Of a stretch of DNA of 64,000 nucleotides, positions 27,465-37,792 are shown in pieces. A program made the translations under genes and the position numbers. Source of the stretch: Acidovorax sp. sic0104. Lineage in GTDB: Bacteria > Pseudomonadota > Gammaproteobacteria > Burkholderiales > Burkholderiaceae_C. The notes beneath the pieces were generated by a model, which made no database searches, was not told the origin of the DNA, and saw only the letters and a list, made by a program, of their open reading frames with translations. Within the stretch, counting starts at the first letter, position 1. Each line of letters starts with the position of its first letter. Where the stretch lies: NCBI RefSeq assembly GCF_019219095.1, contig NZ_JAHUWH010000009.1, forward strand, positions 124,001 through 188,000, in the 5' to 3' direction.

Positions 27465-28502
27465 ATGCGCATCGGCACCCTCAAGGAATCCTACGTCGCC
27501 GATGCGGCGCTGTTCGATTCGCGCACGCAGAAGGTCTGGCTGGCCGTGGCCGCCGCGCTGCTGCTGCTCTTCCCCTTCATGGCCAGCGACTACTGGCTCT
27601 ACCTGGCCTGTCTGGTCAGCATCAACGTGGCCAGCGCCACCGGGCTCAACATCCTCACGGGCTACACGGGCCTGGTGAGCCTGGGGCAGGCCGCCTTCAT
27701 GGGCCTGGGGGCCTACACCGTGGCCGTGCTGGAGACGCGCGTGGGCACGCCCTTCGTGCTCAACCTGCTGGCCGGAGGCTTCGTGGCCATGCTGGGCGGC
27801 ATCGTCGTGGGCATCCCCTCGCTGCGCGTGAAGGGTCTGTACCTGGCCATCGCCACCATCGCCGCGTCCTTCATCGCGCACTTCATCTTCGCCAACTGGA
27901 AGTTCACGGGCGGCACCGGCGGCCTGAGCGTGCCGCCCGCCAAATTATTCGGCCTGGCACTCGACACCTCGTTTCGCCTGTACTGGGTGATCGTGCCGGT
28001 CACCGTGCTCATGCTGCTGGGCGCGGCCAACCTGTTTCGCACGCGCGTGGGCCGCGCCTTCATCGCCATCCGCGACCGCGACATCTCGGCCGAGGTGCTG
28101 GGCATTCCGCTGTTGCGCTACAAGCTGCTGTCGTTCGGGCTGTCGTCGTTCTATGCGGGCGTGGCCGGGGGCCTGTGGGCGTATTTCTTCCGTGTGGTCA
28201 CGCCCGAGAGCTTTCCGCTGCTCATGTCCATCTTCTTCCTGGCGGCCATCATCGTCGGCGGCATGGGCTCCATCCTGGGCGGCATCCTGGGTGCGGTGTT
28301 CATGACCATGGTGCCCGAGCTGCTCAAGCTCGTGGTCGACCTGCTGCCCGGCGGCAACGAGCTCACGGTGTTCCTCTCGCCCGTGCGCACCGTGATCTTC
28401 GGCCTGCTGATCATCGGATTTCTGGTGTTCGAGCCACAGGGGCTCGCAGAAGTGTGGCGGCGCATTCGCCGCTTTTTCCATCTGTGGCCGTTCCGCAATT
28501 GA
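27465..28502 (+). CDS. livM: Branched-chain amino-acid-type ABC transporter permease (LivM family)
   Basis: 345 residues with about nine spans. LNILTGYTGLVSLGQAAFMGLGAY and LRVKGLYLAIATIAASFI are characteristic LivM phrases; RDRDISAEVLGIPLLRYKLLSF is its EAA loop. The C-terminus VFEPQGLAEVWRRIRRFFHLWPF is also standard for the family. A GGGAGG site lies 6 bases upstream of the ATG. Confidence 0.92.
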   Translation: MRIGTLKESYVADAALFDSRTQKVWLAVAAALLLLFPFMASDYWLYLACLVSINVASATGLNILTGYTGLVSLGQAAFMGLGAYTVAVLETRVGTPFVLNLLAGGFVAMLGGIVVGIPSLRVKGLYLAIATIAASFIAHFIFANWKFTGGTGGLSVPPAKLFGLALDTSFRLYWVIVPVTVLMLLGAANLFRTRVGRAFIAIRDRDISAEVLGIPLLRYKLLSFGLSSFYAGVAGGLWAYFFRVVTPESFPLLMSIFFLAAIIVGGMGSILGGILGAVFMTMVPELLKLVVDLLPGGNELTVFLSPVRTVIFGLLIIGFLVFEPQGLAEVWRRIRRFFHLWPFRN

Positions 28503-28545
28503 GGGGCCCCGCCGCAGCCAAAAAACCATGAAGGAGACAAGCACC

Positions 28546-29739
28546 ATGCCCAGCACCACCCCCACCAACGCACTGGCATCGCAGCGCCGCCGCTCCCTGC
28601 TGCTCGCGGCCGGCGCCACGCTGGCCGCACCGCTCACCGCCACCGCACAGGCCAGCGGCGAGGACATCGTGATCGGCGGCTCCATCCCGCTCACCGGCGT
28701 GTTCGCGTTCGCGGGCGTGGGCATCAACGCCGGCATCGGCGACTACGTGAAGATGGTGAATGACGCGGGCGGCATCAAGGGCCGCAAGCTCAAGTACGTG
28801 CCCGAGGACACGGGCTACAAGGTCGACGTCTCGGTGGCCGCCTACAAGAAGATCACCAGCCAGAACAAGGTGAACCTCTACTACGGCGACTCCACGGGCT
28901 TTTCCAAGACCATCAACCCTGAGCTCGACCGCGCGGGCACCACGCTGATGGCGGGCGCATCGTTCGCCAGTGAACTCAACGACCCCAAGAAGTACCCCAA
29001 CCAGTTCCTCGTGGGCCCGGACTACACCGAGATGTTCGGCATCCTGCTCAAGCATATCGCCAAGGAAAAGCCCGGCGCGAAGGTGGCCTTCGTGTACTCC
29101 GACTCGGAGTTCGGCCGCGACCCCATCGACAAGAGCGAGGCAGCCGCCAAGGCGCTGGGCCTGTCGGTGCCCATCAAGATCATGACGCCTGCGGGCAGCG
29201 TGGACGTCTCGGGGGAGGTCATCAAGCTGCGCCGTGCCGCGCCCGACTACACCATCTTCCACGGCTACATCCTCGCGCCCATCCCCGAGTTCATCACCCA
29301 GGGCAAGCAGCAGGGCATGACCAGCAAGTGGATGGGCACCTTCTGGACCATGGACAGCTCCACCGTGATGAAGATGGGCGAGGCCGCCGACGGCTTCATG
29401 GGCGTGATGCCCTACCGCTACTACTACGACACCGAGAAGGCGCCCATGCTGGAGAAGATCCGCGCCATGCGCCCCGAGTACCAGAGCACCGCCTACGTGC
29501 AGGGCTTCCTCGCCGCCATGCTGTTCGCCGAGTCGGCCAAGCGCTGCCTGGATGCGGGCAAGCCGCTCGACGGCAAGAACCTCAAGGCCGCGCTCAACAG
29601 CATCAAGGACTTCGACACCGGCGGCCTGATCGGCGTGCCCATCACCATCAGCGGCAACTCCATCCCCGTGGGGCGCGTGTACCGCGCGGACATGAAGGCG
29701 CAAAAAATGGTGGCGGCCTCCGACTGGATCAAGCTCTGA
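28546..29739 (+). CDS. Branched-chain amino-acid-type ABC transporter substrate-binding protein
   Basis: 397 residues. The signal region SQRRRSLLLAAGATLAAP resembles a twin-arginine signal (RR-x-S-L-L). The mature part has the periplasmic-binding-protein type 6 fold: DIVIGGSIPLTGVFAFAGVG, MVNDAGGIKGRKLKYVPEDTG and KVAFVYSDSEFGRDP. The start at 28546 is supported by AAGGAG 9 bases upstream; an ATG at 28528 overlaps that ribosome-binding site. The ligand is undetermined; the operon suggests an acid later activated to a CoA thioester. Confidence 0.9.
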   Translation: MPSTTPTNALASQRRRSLLLAAGATLAAPLTATAQASGEDIVIGGSIPLTGVFAFAGVGINAGIGDYVKMVNDAGGIKGRKLKYVPEDTGYKVDVSVAAYKKITSQNKVNLYYGDSTGFSKTINPELDRAGTTLMAGASFASELNDPKKYPNQFLVGPDYTEMFGILLKHIAKEKPGAKVAFVYSDSEFGRDPIDKSEAAAKALGLSVPIKIMTPAGSVDVSGEVIKLRRAAPDYTIFHGYILAPIPEFITQGKQQGMTSKWMGTFWTMDSSTVMKMGEAADGFMGVMPYRYYYDTEKAPMLEKIRAMRPEYQSTAYVQGFLAAMLFAESAKRCLDAGKPLDGKNLKAALNSIKDFDTGGLIGVPITISGNSIPVGRVYRADMKAQKMVAASDWIKL

Positions 29740-29750
29740 TGTTCCTGACA

Positions 29751-29850
29751 CCCCCCCTGAGTCGCTTCGCGCCTTCCCCCTTCAGGGGGACGCACCCCGA
29801 GGCCCGGCAAAGCCGGTTCCACGGGTGCGCTGGCAGAGCAGCGCCCACGG
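29751..29850. repeat. Dispersed Comamonadaceae intergenic repeat (CCCCTGAG/CTTCCCCC type), second copy
   Basis: CCCCCCTGAGTCGCTTCGCG, CCTTCCCCCTTCAGGGGGAC, GCACCCCGAGGCCCGGCAA and CCGGTTCCACGGGTGCGCTGG follow the binding-protein gene. They share order and words with 11781-11885 (CCCCTGAG, CGCCTTCCCCC, ACGCACCC, GGC, CCACGGGTGC). CCCCCTTCAGGGGG is a near-perfect palindrome. It lies inside the operon just before the livF-like gene. Confidence 0.7.
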
Positions 29851-29905
29851 CATGCGCCGGGTGCGGCGCGGTTCGCAGTGCTCCTTCCCAGCCGCCGAGA
29901 CCGTG

Positions 29906-30717
<812 letters not shown>

Positions 30718-30721
<4 letters not shown>

Positions 30722-32517
30722 CCCTCCCCGACCTCACCCTGCCCCAGATGCTGCGCGAGCGCGCCCGCACCGAGCCGGGCCGCGTGGCCATCCGGCAGAA
30801 GGACTACGGCATCTGGAAGCCCTTCACCTGGGCCCGCTACCACGAGCGTGCCTGCCACTTCGGCCTGGGCCTGCGCGCGCTGGGCCTGCCGGCGGGCGGC
30901 CATGTGGGCGTGATCTCCGAGAACCGCATCGAATGGGTGCTCGCGCAGATGGGCGCGGGCCTGGTCGGCGCCGTCACCGTGGGCGTGTACCCCACCAGCC
31001 CCACCAACGAGGTGGCCTATGTGGTCGGCCATGCCGACATCGAGGTCATGGTCTGCGAGGACCAGGAGCAGACCGACAAGCTGCTCGCGGCGCTGCCCGA
31101 GCTGCCGCACCTCAAGAAGATCATCGTCATGGAGACCAAGGGCCTGCGCAGCTTTGCGCCCGAGGTGCGCGCGCTGATCGCCACTTTCGCCGAGGTCGAG
31201 GCGCTGGGCGCCACATCGGGGTCGCAGGCGCTGGTGGACGAGGCCCTCGCGCGCCAGACGCTGGATGACCTGGGCCTGATGATCTACACCTCGGGCTCCA
31301 CCGGCAAGCCCAAGGGCGCAATGATCAGCTACCGCAACATCCGTGGCGTGGTGCCCGGCATCGTCGATCGGCTGCAGCTTGACGCGTCCACCACGCACCT
31401 GTCCTACCTGCCGCTGTGCCATGTGGCCGAACAGATGCTCACCAGCTTCGTGCCGGTCTACATCGGCTCGCAAGTCAACTTCGGCGAATCCATCCGCACC
31501 GTGCAGGAAGACCTGCGCGAGGTGGCCCCCACCATGTTCCTGGGCGTGCCGCGCATCTGGGAAAAGATGCACGCCGCCATCCACATCAAGCTGCAGGAGA
31601 CCGGGGGCCTGCGCCGCCGGCTGTTCGATCGCGCCTTCGCAGCCTGCCAGCCCGTGGCCGAAAAGCCGCGCAGCACCTGGACCTTCGGCGAGCGACTGGC
31701 GTCGGCCGCGAGCTACTGGCTGGTGTTCCGTGCGCTGCAGAACTTCATCGGCCTGCGCGATGCACGCGTGGCCCTCACCGGGGCCGCGCCGATCCCGCCC
31801 GACGTGGTGCGCTTCTTTCGCACGCTGGGCCTGCCGCTGATCGAGGTCTATGGCCTCACCGAATCCACCGGCATGGTCACGGGCCACCGGCTGGACCAGG
31901 TGGTGGTGGGCACCGTGGGCGTGCCCACCCTGGGGGTGGAGCACCGCATTGCCGAGAGCGGCGAGCTGCATCTGCGCGGCGACATGGTGTTCGCGGGCTA
32001 CTACAAGAACGCCGAGGCCACGGCAGCCAGCATCGTGGATGGCTGGCTGCACACCGGCGACGTGGTGCGCGAGGAGCACGGCCAGATCAAGATCGTGGAC
32101 CGCCTCAAGGACATCATGATCACGGCCGGCGGCAAGAACCTCACGCCCTCCGAGATCGAGAACACCATGAAGGGCAGCCCCTTCATCAAGGAATGCATCA
32201 TCGTCGCCGAGGGCCGCAAGTTCGTCGGCGCGCTGGTGATGATCGATTTCGAGACCGTGGGCAAATGGGCCGAGGCGCGGCGCATCGCGTTCACGCATTT
32301 CCGCTCGCTGGTCGAGACGCCGGAGGTGCGCGAGCTCATAGACACCGAGATCCGCCGCGGCAATGAGCGCCTGGCCCAGGTCTCGCAGATCCGCCAGTTC
32401 CACCTGCTCACCAAGGAGCTGGACCACGACGACGGCGAAGTCACCGCCACCATGAAGGTGCGTCGCGCAAGCATCTACAAGACCTACGCCGCCGAGATCG
32501 AAGCGCTGTACCACTAG
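30718..32517 (+). CDS. Long-chain acyl-CoA synthetase-like AMP-forming ligase
   Basis: 599 residues. The AMP-binding motif is YTSGSTGKPKGAMISYRN; EVYGLTESTG (A5), WLHTGDVVREEHGQIKIVDRLKD (A7-A8) and the A10 region follow. The length and the C-terminus (ATMKVRRASIYKTYAAEI) match FadD15-type synthetases. It activates a fatty or aromatic acid to its CoA thioester with ATP. Coupling by ATGA to the LivF-like gene (start 30718, alternative 30709) shows that uptake and activation are co-expressed. The substrate is inferred only from this coupling. Confidence 0.9.
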
Positions 32518-32545
32518 CCCCGCGGTTCAGAACCTCGCCCACCAA

Positions 32546-32604
32546 AACGCTATTAATTTTGAAGCTATTGGCGCTTGCCACGCCTGCGCTGGAAGGTCTT
32601 TTTA
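32546..32604. repeat. Dispersed Comamonadaceae repeat, degenerate copy
   Basis: AACGCTATTAATTTTGAAGC, TATTGGCGCTTGCCACGCCTG and GCGCTGGAAGGTCTTTTTAT occupy the gap before the enoyl-CoA hydratase-family gene. They share AACGCTAT, GCGCTTG and T-run words with the copies at 36959 and 23663. The repeat supplies the GGAAGG ribosome-binding site of the downstream gene. Confidence 0.55.
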
Positions 32605-32605
32605 T

Positions 32606-33403
32606 ATGAAATCCGCCGTCGTACAGCCACCGCCACCCCTGCTGCTGGAGCGGGAAGGCGCGGTGGCCACTCTGTGCTTCAACCGCCCCGGGGCACTGAA
32701 TGCGATCGACGTCCCCATGGCGCAGGCCTTCCTCGCGGCAGTGCAATCCATCGCTGCCGACCCCTCGGTGCGTGCCGTGGTGCTGCGCGGCAGCGGCAAG
32801 GGCTTCATGGCGGGTGGAGACCTGGCCACGCTGCGGGCGCAGCCCGTGCAGGGAGCCATCGACATCCTCACGCCGCTGAACCAGGCCCTGCCGCTGCTGG
32901 CGCAGATGAACGCCCCGGTCATCGCCCAGGTGCACGGCGTGGCGGCGGGAGCGGGCCTGAGCCTGATGCTCATGGCCGACTACGTCCTGGTGGCCGAAGG
33001 CACGCGCTTCAACCTGGCCTACATCAATCTGGGCACCAGCTGCGACGTGGGTGCCTCGTGGGCGCTGCCCCGCCTGGTGGGGCTGCGCAATGCGCTGGAG
33101 ATCGCCCTGCTGGGCGAAGCCTTCACGGCCGATGATGCGTTGCGCCTGGGCCTGGTCAACCGCGTGGTGCCAGCGGATGGCCTCGACGCTGCCGCCCGTG
33201 CGATGGCCGAGCGCTTCGCCGCAGGACCCACCCAGGCCTACGGGGCGATGAAGCGCCTGATGCGCGATGCACTCGAGCGCAGCCTGCCAGAGCAACTGTC
33301 GGCGGAGGCCGTCGCCTTTGTGCAATGCGCAGCAACGCAAGACTTCCGCCGGGGAGTCGACGCGTTCCACGCACGCCAGAGCCCTCAGTTCAAGGGACTT
33401 TGA
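32606..33403 (+). CDS. Enoyl-CoA hydratase/isomerase family protein
   Basis: 265 residues with the crotonase fold. FMAGGDLATL gives the oxyanion-hole backbone; HGVAAGAGLSLMLMADYVLVAEG is the second oxyanion segment. The first catalytic Glu of true hydratases (Glu144 in the rat enzyme) is Tyr139 here, while Asp147 in TSCDVGASWALPRLVG sits where PaaG-type isomerases keep their acid, and Glu165 is retained. This pattern fits a delta3-delta2 isomerase or other crotonase rather than a standard hydratase. It follows the acyl-CoA synthetase by 88 bp and may extend the same pathway. Confidence 0.9.
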   Translation: MKSAVVQPPPPLLLEREGAVATLCFNRPGALNAIDVPMAQAFLAAVQSIAADPSVRAVVLRGSGKGFMAGGDLATLRAQPVQGAIDILTPLNQALPLLAQMNAPVIAQVHGVAAGAGLSLMLMADYVLVAEGTRFNLAYINLGTSCDVGASWALPRLVGLRNALEIALLGEAFTADDALRLGLVNRVVPADGLDAAARAMAERFAAGPTQAYGAMKRLMRDALERSLPEQLSAEAVAFVQCAATQDFRRGVDAFHARQSPQFKGL

Positions 33404-33810
33404 TCGCCCCCCGCCTGCGCGGCAGCCGAACAGACGCTGCCCTGGCTGGAACCGCATGCGCCGATGCCGGCGTGTTTGCCGCCGCCCCCGCGTGCACATC
33501 GCGCCACGGTTGTGCACTTGCATCACTCACACCGTGATTTATTCCCCAAACATTGAATAACCGTTTCTCTGGATCGCGGTATTGGTGGTATGTGCGCCAG
33601 CTATGAATTTGTACCAAAGCAACAAATTATCTTTTTTACCGTGTTGACTCTAATACGGCATTTACCGAACTGCGTTACATTACGAACATTTCAGATACAT
33701 ATTTGTCTTGCGTCAAAAATCGGCGACAGGCCGGCATTTTGGCACCGTATGGCAACAGCCGTTTACGGCAGCCGCAAAACAAAATTACAAGAATTGTTTC
33801 GCCGAATCTT
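33404..33810. other. AT-rich intergenic region at the left edge of the low-GC segment
   Basis: No gene is supported in these 407 bases. The first 110 bases are GC-rich like the neighbours; from about 33530 the composition drops (the row starting 33601 is 33% GC by hand count). TTGACT at 33644-33649 could be a -35 element, but a matching -10 at normal spacing is not clear. The sudden change in composition marks a likely recombination boundary. Confidence 0.55.
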
Positions 33811-35685
33811 ATGAAAAACCTCCTGGGCATTGGCATTGCGTTACTGGCGTGCTTCGCATTTTCAACCACCAGCCACGCGGCACCCCAAGATTCTGTATCC
33901 AGCATTATCCTGATGCCTTGGGATATCAGCCAGAACGAAAATTTACCCAAAGAAATAAAGAAAAAAGGTTTTACCCACGTAACGTTTTACCTCAACTGGT
34001 CAGACATCGAACGCCAGAAGGGAAATTTCGTCTTTTCGCACTACCACCAGGCTCTGGACTCGCTCGTTGCCAACGACCTGGGTCTCATCCTGGTCCTTGA
34101 CATGGGTGGCCGCCCATATCTGGATCCAGACGGAAGACGGCTCAAGGAAGAATTCACCGTCCCCAAATGGGTTTATAAAGAAAATACCCATGCCCTGATG
34201 AAGAACTTCTCCAATGAAGTGACATGGCAGCTGGATTTTTCCGACGAGGCGGTTCGAGCACTGTCACGCAATTTCATTTCCAAAACGGTCGATCACTTCT
34301 CAAAGCGTTATCCAGGGCGGATCCTGGGTTATGCCATCGGCCTGCAGGAAGAGCATGAAATCAAATACGGCCAGACGGGATACCAGTGGAGAGACTACAA
34401 CGAATCCACACAAAATGAATTCCAGAAGCTCTACGGCACCCGGCAGCCGATCATCAATTACAACAGCGACATCATCAAGGGGACTCCCCGCGCGGAGCCC
34501 CTGCTTCACGCCCACAAGGAGTTTCGCGAAAACCGCCTGAGCCAGGCCACCTGCCTGTACGCGAAGACCATTCGCGACAAGGGCGCTGCCGCCGTGGTTT
34601 ATTTTGCAGAAACGTTCACCTCCCATGACGCCATCTATGCGACGGGCGCACTCGAGAAGGTGGTCGATTGCGCGGACATCGCCGTCATCGATTTCAACTT
34701 CTTCGACGGGTACGCGCTGCTCCCGGATGCCGATGTACTGCCCATCCTCTCCAACTACATGGGCTCGCTGGGCTACAAGAAAATCATCGTCGGCGCCTAC
34801 GCGGAACAATGGGAGCGGCAGAAAAAGACGGACGAGCTGATTCCCGTCATCAACCAGACCATCGCCAAATCGTTTCAGCAAAACAATGTGATCGGATTTG
34901 AAATCGGAGGCTTTCAGCGGCAGGCGGCCCGCGATCAGTCGGCAACCATCGATTTCGAGAAAATCTCAGCCATTGCCACCAATATTCCCAAAAGCAAGCC
35001 TGCGGACAATCAAAAGAAAATCAGGGTCGGTATTCTCGGCTCCACCACCAATTTCTATGTCTGGCATGGGGAGCGCAGTACAGGCCGCAACGTCCACCGC
35101 GATGCATTGTTCGAAGCCTACAAGATCCTGAGCAAGCATCCTTCCATCGATGCGCGGATCATTGGCGAGAAGAATATCTTTGAAAATGATCTGCTGGCCA
35201 CGGACATGGATGCCATTTTCATCCCCCACCAGGCGGCTCTTCCGCAAAATATCAAGATCAAACTGGCAGCCTATTGGAAGAGCGGTGGCGTTCTGATACA
35301 GGACATGCGTCTGGGCGAGTTCGATGAGAATGGCAAGCCGACATTCGACTGGATGCACGACATTTTTGGCATCGCCAGCATCGAATGGAAGACACGGGGC
35401 GGCATATTCATGATCAACAATGAAATACACCGCCTCAAGACTTCCCGCAAGCTGTACAAGGGCCATGCAGCCATCACGCCCCGGCCAGGCTATGAGCTGG
35501 TGGCCCCGGACATCATCAAAAGAAGCCAGGGCGTGATCGTCAAGGGCGAGCGCACGCTGGTGTTCGGTTTCATGCCCCAGCTCGTGGAAGATGACACCAG
35601 GGACTCCTGGAGAAATATCTTCACTCAGCAGGTGATCGACATCGCCCAGAAGAATCCCAGGAAGAGCACCCTGGTTGCAAAGTAG
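33811..35685 (+). CDS. Exported GH42-like beta-galactosidase-fold glycosidase
   Basis: 624 residues. A signal peptide (LLGIGIALLACFAFSTTSHA) precedes a TIM-barrel domain: FYLNWSDIERQKGNFVFS is the GH-A strand-2 pattern, and ILGYAIGLQEEHEIKYG with YNESTQNEFQKLYGT matches the acid/base region of GH42. GAYAEQWER may hold the nucleophile. The C-terminal part (RVGILGSTTNFYVWHGER and DMDAIFIPHQAALPQ) resembles the GH42 trimerisation/amidotransferase-like domain. It would cleave an exopolysaccharide or galactoside in the periplasm. Codon use is AT-richer than all neighbours (about 47% GC in a sampled row), suggesting horizontal acquisition. No transport or polysaccharide genes flank it. Confidence 0.78.
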   Translation: MKNLLGIGIALLACFAFSTTSHAAPQDSVSSIILMPWDISQNENLPKEIKKKGFTHVTFYLNWSDIERQKGNFVFSHYHQALDSLVANDLGLILVLDMGGRPYLDPDGRRLKEEFTVPKWVYKENTHALMKNFSNEVTWQLDFSDEAVRALSRNFISKTVDHFSKRYPGRILGYAIGLQEEHEIKYGQTGYQWRDYNESTQNEFQKLYGTRQPIINYNSDIIKGTPRAEPLLHAHKEFRENRLSQATCLYAKTIRDKGAAAVVYFAETFTSHDAIYATGALEKVVDCADIAVIDFNFFDGYALLPDADVLPILSNYMGSLGYKKIIVGAYAEQWERQKKTDELIPVINQTIAKSFQQNNVIGFEIGGFQRQAARDQSATIDFEKISAIATNIPKSKPADNQKKIRVGILGSTTNFYVWHGERSTGRNVHRDALFEAYKILSKHPSIDARIIGEKNIFENDLLATDMDAIFIPHQAALPQNIKIKLAAYWKSGGVLIQDMRLGEFDENGKPTFDWMHDIFGIASIEWKTRGGIFMINNEIHRLKTSRKLYKGHAAITPRPGYELVAPDIIKRSQGVIVKGERTLVFGFMPQLVEDDTRDSWRNIFTQQVIDIAQKNPRKSTLVAK

Positions 35686-35752
35686 CAAGGCAAGGCACGT
35701 GGCGCGGCCGCTAGGGGCCGCAGCGTCGCGGGCGAACAGCCCTGCGTCAGAC

Positions 35753-36814
35753 TCAGAACGGCGCTGAATCCGGGTCGGTGTCCACGGGTGCGGTTGCCGG
35801 CCCGGTGATCGAGCGGCCGGAAACGTCCTTGCCCTTGGGCGGCGCCGGCACTGCAGCCGAAACGCCCGCCCCTGCCGGCGCAGCCCCATCGCCCGCAGCG
35901 GCTGCCAGTGCGGCACTGGCCACGCCGCTTTCGGCCTCGCCCCCCAGCGCCTCGATCAAATCAGGGATGAGTTTGACCAGCTCGCCCGTGGCAATCGCCA
36001 CGTCGGTGTCGAAGCCGCCATCATCGGCCTTGGTGCCCTCGAACACCGTGTCCAGAAACGCCACCTTCTTGATCTGCAGGCCTTCGGTCAGCATGAAGGA
36101 CACCCGGTCATCCCAGGTCAGCGCGAGCTTGGTGGGCAGCTTGCCGGCATCGATGTGGGCCTGCACTTCCTCGATGTCCAGGGGATGGCGGGCGTAGCGC
36201 ACCACGGCCTTTTCCTCGTTCGCGCTCTTGAGCTCGCACTCGCGGTCCACCGTGAAGCCCACCGGCGGCTCCTGCTCCTTGAGCCAGTGCGCCATGGCCG
36301 CCTGAGGGCTGGTCTGGGTGTTGATGAGCGACACCGACAGGCCCGGCAGCGATTCGACCAGCAGCGTGACGACCTCGTCGGCGCGGCCCTGGCTCGACGT
36401 GTCGAGCACCAGCAGGCGCGATGCGGTGTCTATCCACACCCACATCGATCCCTGCTTGGTGAAGGCCATGGGCAGCAGGTCCAGCTTGGCCTCGTCCTTG
36501 AGTTCCTTGCTTTCCTTCTTGCCGGGTTTGCGGCCGGTTTCCTGCTCGATGCGCTCGGCCTTTTCCTTGACCTTGCGGGCCAGCACGCTGCCCGGCAGCA
36601 CCTTGGATTCGACCATGAAGCGCAGGATCCACTGCCCGCCCACCGACTCGGCCAGCGGGCCATGCGCCTCGCCGCGCGGCGGCACCCAGCCCAGCGACTT
36701 CTCCTGCGTGGCGCCGCACTCCGTGAAAGGCGCCTTGGCCAGCACCTCCTCGACCTGCGTGAGTTCCACCTCCCATTGCGGCGCAATGCGGTACACGATC
36801 ATGTTCTTGAACAC
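35753..36814 (-). CDS. rdgC: Recombination-associated protein RdgC
   Basis: 353 residues. The N-terminus VFKNMIVYRIAPQW aligns with RdgC (FKNLMVYRLS in E. coli), and CGATQEKSLGWVPPRG plus LLPMAFTKQGSMWVWID continue the family pattern. It binds DNA without sequence preference as a ring-shaped dimer and limits RecA access. The start is a GTG at 36814, supported by AAGG 8 bases upstream; the first ATG lies three codons inside the family region. The C-terminal ~60 residues are an Ala/Pro-rich extension. It lies immediately beside the origin-like region. Confidence 0.95.
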   Translation of the reverse strand: MFKNMIVYRIAPQWEVELTQVEEVLAKAPFTECGATQEKSLGWVPPRGEAHGPLAESVGGQWILRFMVESKVLPGSVLARKVKEKAERIEQETGRKPGKKESKELKDEAKLDLLPMAFTKQGSMWVWIDTASRLLVLDTSSQGRADEVVTLLVESLPGLSVSLINTQTSPQAAMAHWLKEQEPPVGFTVDRECELKSANEEKAVVRYARHPLDIEEVQAHIDAGKLPTKLALTWDDRVSFMLTEGLQIKKVAFLDTVFEGTKADDGGFDTDVAIATGELVKLIPDLIEALGGEAESGVASAALAAAAGDGAAPAGAGVSAAVPAPPKGKDVSGRSITGPATAPVDTDPDSAPF

Positions 36815-36958
36815 GGGAAAACCTTCTCTTTTTCTAGGTGTTGAACGAACAACACAAGCAAAACAAGCCAACGGCGAATCCGCCATTGTCGGCGGTCCGG
36901 ACGCCGGGCCCATGCCGCGCCAAAGCGCCAGGTGTCGGGGTGCAAGGCTTCCTCCAGA

Positions 36959-37005
36959 GAAACGCTATCAATTCAATAGCTCTCTGCGCTTGCAGGAAGG
37001 GCGGC
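36959..37005. repeat. Dispersed Comamonadaceae repeat, degenerate copy between rdgC and the Spy-like gene
   Basis: AACGCTATCAATTCAATAGC and TCTCTGCGCTTGCAGGAAGG share the AACGCTAT, TAGCT and GCGCTTG words of the family. It lies in the 363-bp gap between two divergent genes. The rest of the gap (36815-36958 and 37006-37177) shows no ORF or structure I can support apart from the ribosome-binding sites at its ends. Confidence 0.6.
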
Positions 37006-37177
37006 GACCCCGATTTCGACGCCGAAAACCGCACCAGATACGGAGCTTCTTGTCACAACTTTACACAGCCTCACCCAATGGGCACGGCGCCGATACACGC
37101 GGGGCAGACACTGACCCTCAATCGCTGACCTGATCCCGGGCCAGCGGGCCCAACCCCTTTGCGAAAGGACTCACACC

Positions 37178-37768
37178 ATGGCTTTCCAACTTCCACGCCG
37201 CCTGGCGGCCACCGCTGTTCTGGCTGCCCTCGCATTGCCCGTCCTGGCGCAACAGGCACCCGCCAGCCCCTCCGCCAATCCTGCCGCCGCCAGCACTGCC
37301 GCACCCGAAGGCCGCCATGCCAGGCACGGCAGCGAGCGCGGCGACCACCACCAGCGCCACGAAGCCCACCGGGCCAAGCGCCTGGCGGCCCTGAAGGACC
37401 AACTCAAGCTGACCTCCGCCCAGGAGCCTGCCTGGAACACCTTCACGGCCGCGATGCAACCGGGCGAGCGCCCGGCCCGCCTGGACCGCAAGGACCTGGA
37501 CAAGCTGACCACCCCCGAACGCATCGACCGCATGCGGGCCCTGCGCGCCCAGCATGCCGCCGAGGCCGACCGCCGGGGCGAAGCCACCAAGGCCTTCTAT
37601 GCCGCGCTGACCCCTGCGCAGCAGAAGACCTTCGACGCCCATCCACCTCGCCACCACCGCGGCGCCCACGGCGATGGCGAAGGGCGCCACGGCCGGGGTG
37701 GTGAACAACGCCATCACCACGGCGACGGCGGCACCAAGCCCGCACCAGCGGCGGCACCCGCCCGTTAA
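37178..37768 (+). CDS. Spy/CpxP (LTXXQ) family periplasmic protein, His-rich
   Basis: 196 residues. A Sec signal peptide (AATAVLAALALPVLAQ, cleavage near residue 25) is followed by a helical core with two LTXXQ-type motifs: LKLTSAQEPAWNTF and ALTPAQQKTFDAH. Spy/CpxP proteins are periplasmic chaperones of the envelope stress response. The C-terminal 40 residues are rich in His and Gly (HHRGAHGDGEGRHGRGGEQR), which may bind metal. Family placement is by motif only. Confidence 0.85.
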   Translation: MAFQLPRRLAATAVLAALALPVLAQQAPASPSANPAAASTAAPEGRHARHGSERGDHHQRHEAHRAKRLAALKDQLKLTSAQEPAWNTFTAAMQPGERPARLDRKDLDKLTTPERIDRMRALRAQHAAEADRRGEATKAFYAALTPAQQKTFDAHPPRHHRGAHGDGEGRHGRGGEQRHHHGDGGTKPAPAAAPAR

Positions 37769-37792
37769 ACCTGCCAGAGCGGCATGGCGCCC

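Noticed and set aside
33590-33814. Small ORFs in the AT-rich gap before the GH42-like gene
   Set aside because: No ribosome-binding site or recognisable protein; they overlap the boundary of the low-GC segment.
35702-35719. GCGGCC...GGCCGC stem between the glycosidase and rdgC as a terminator
   Set aside because: The stem is short and has no T-run; it may be chance in GC-rich DNA.
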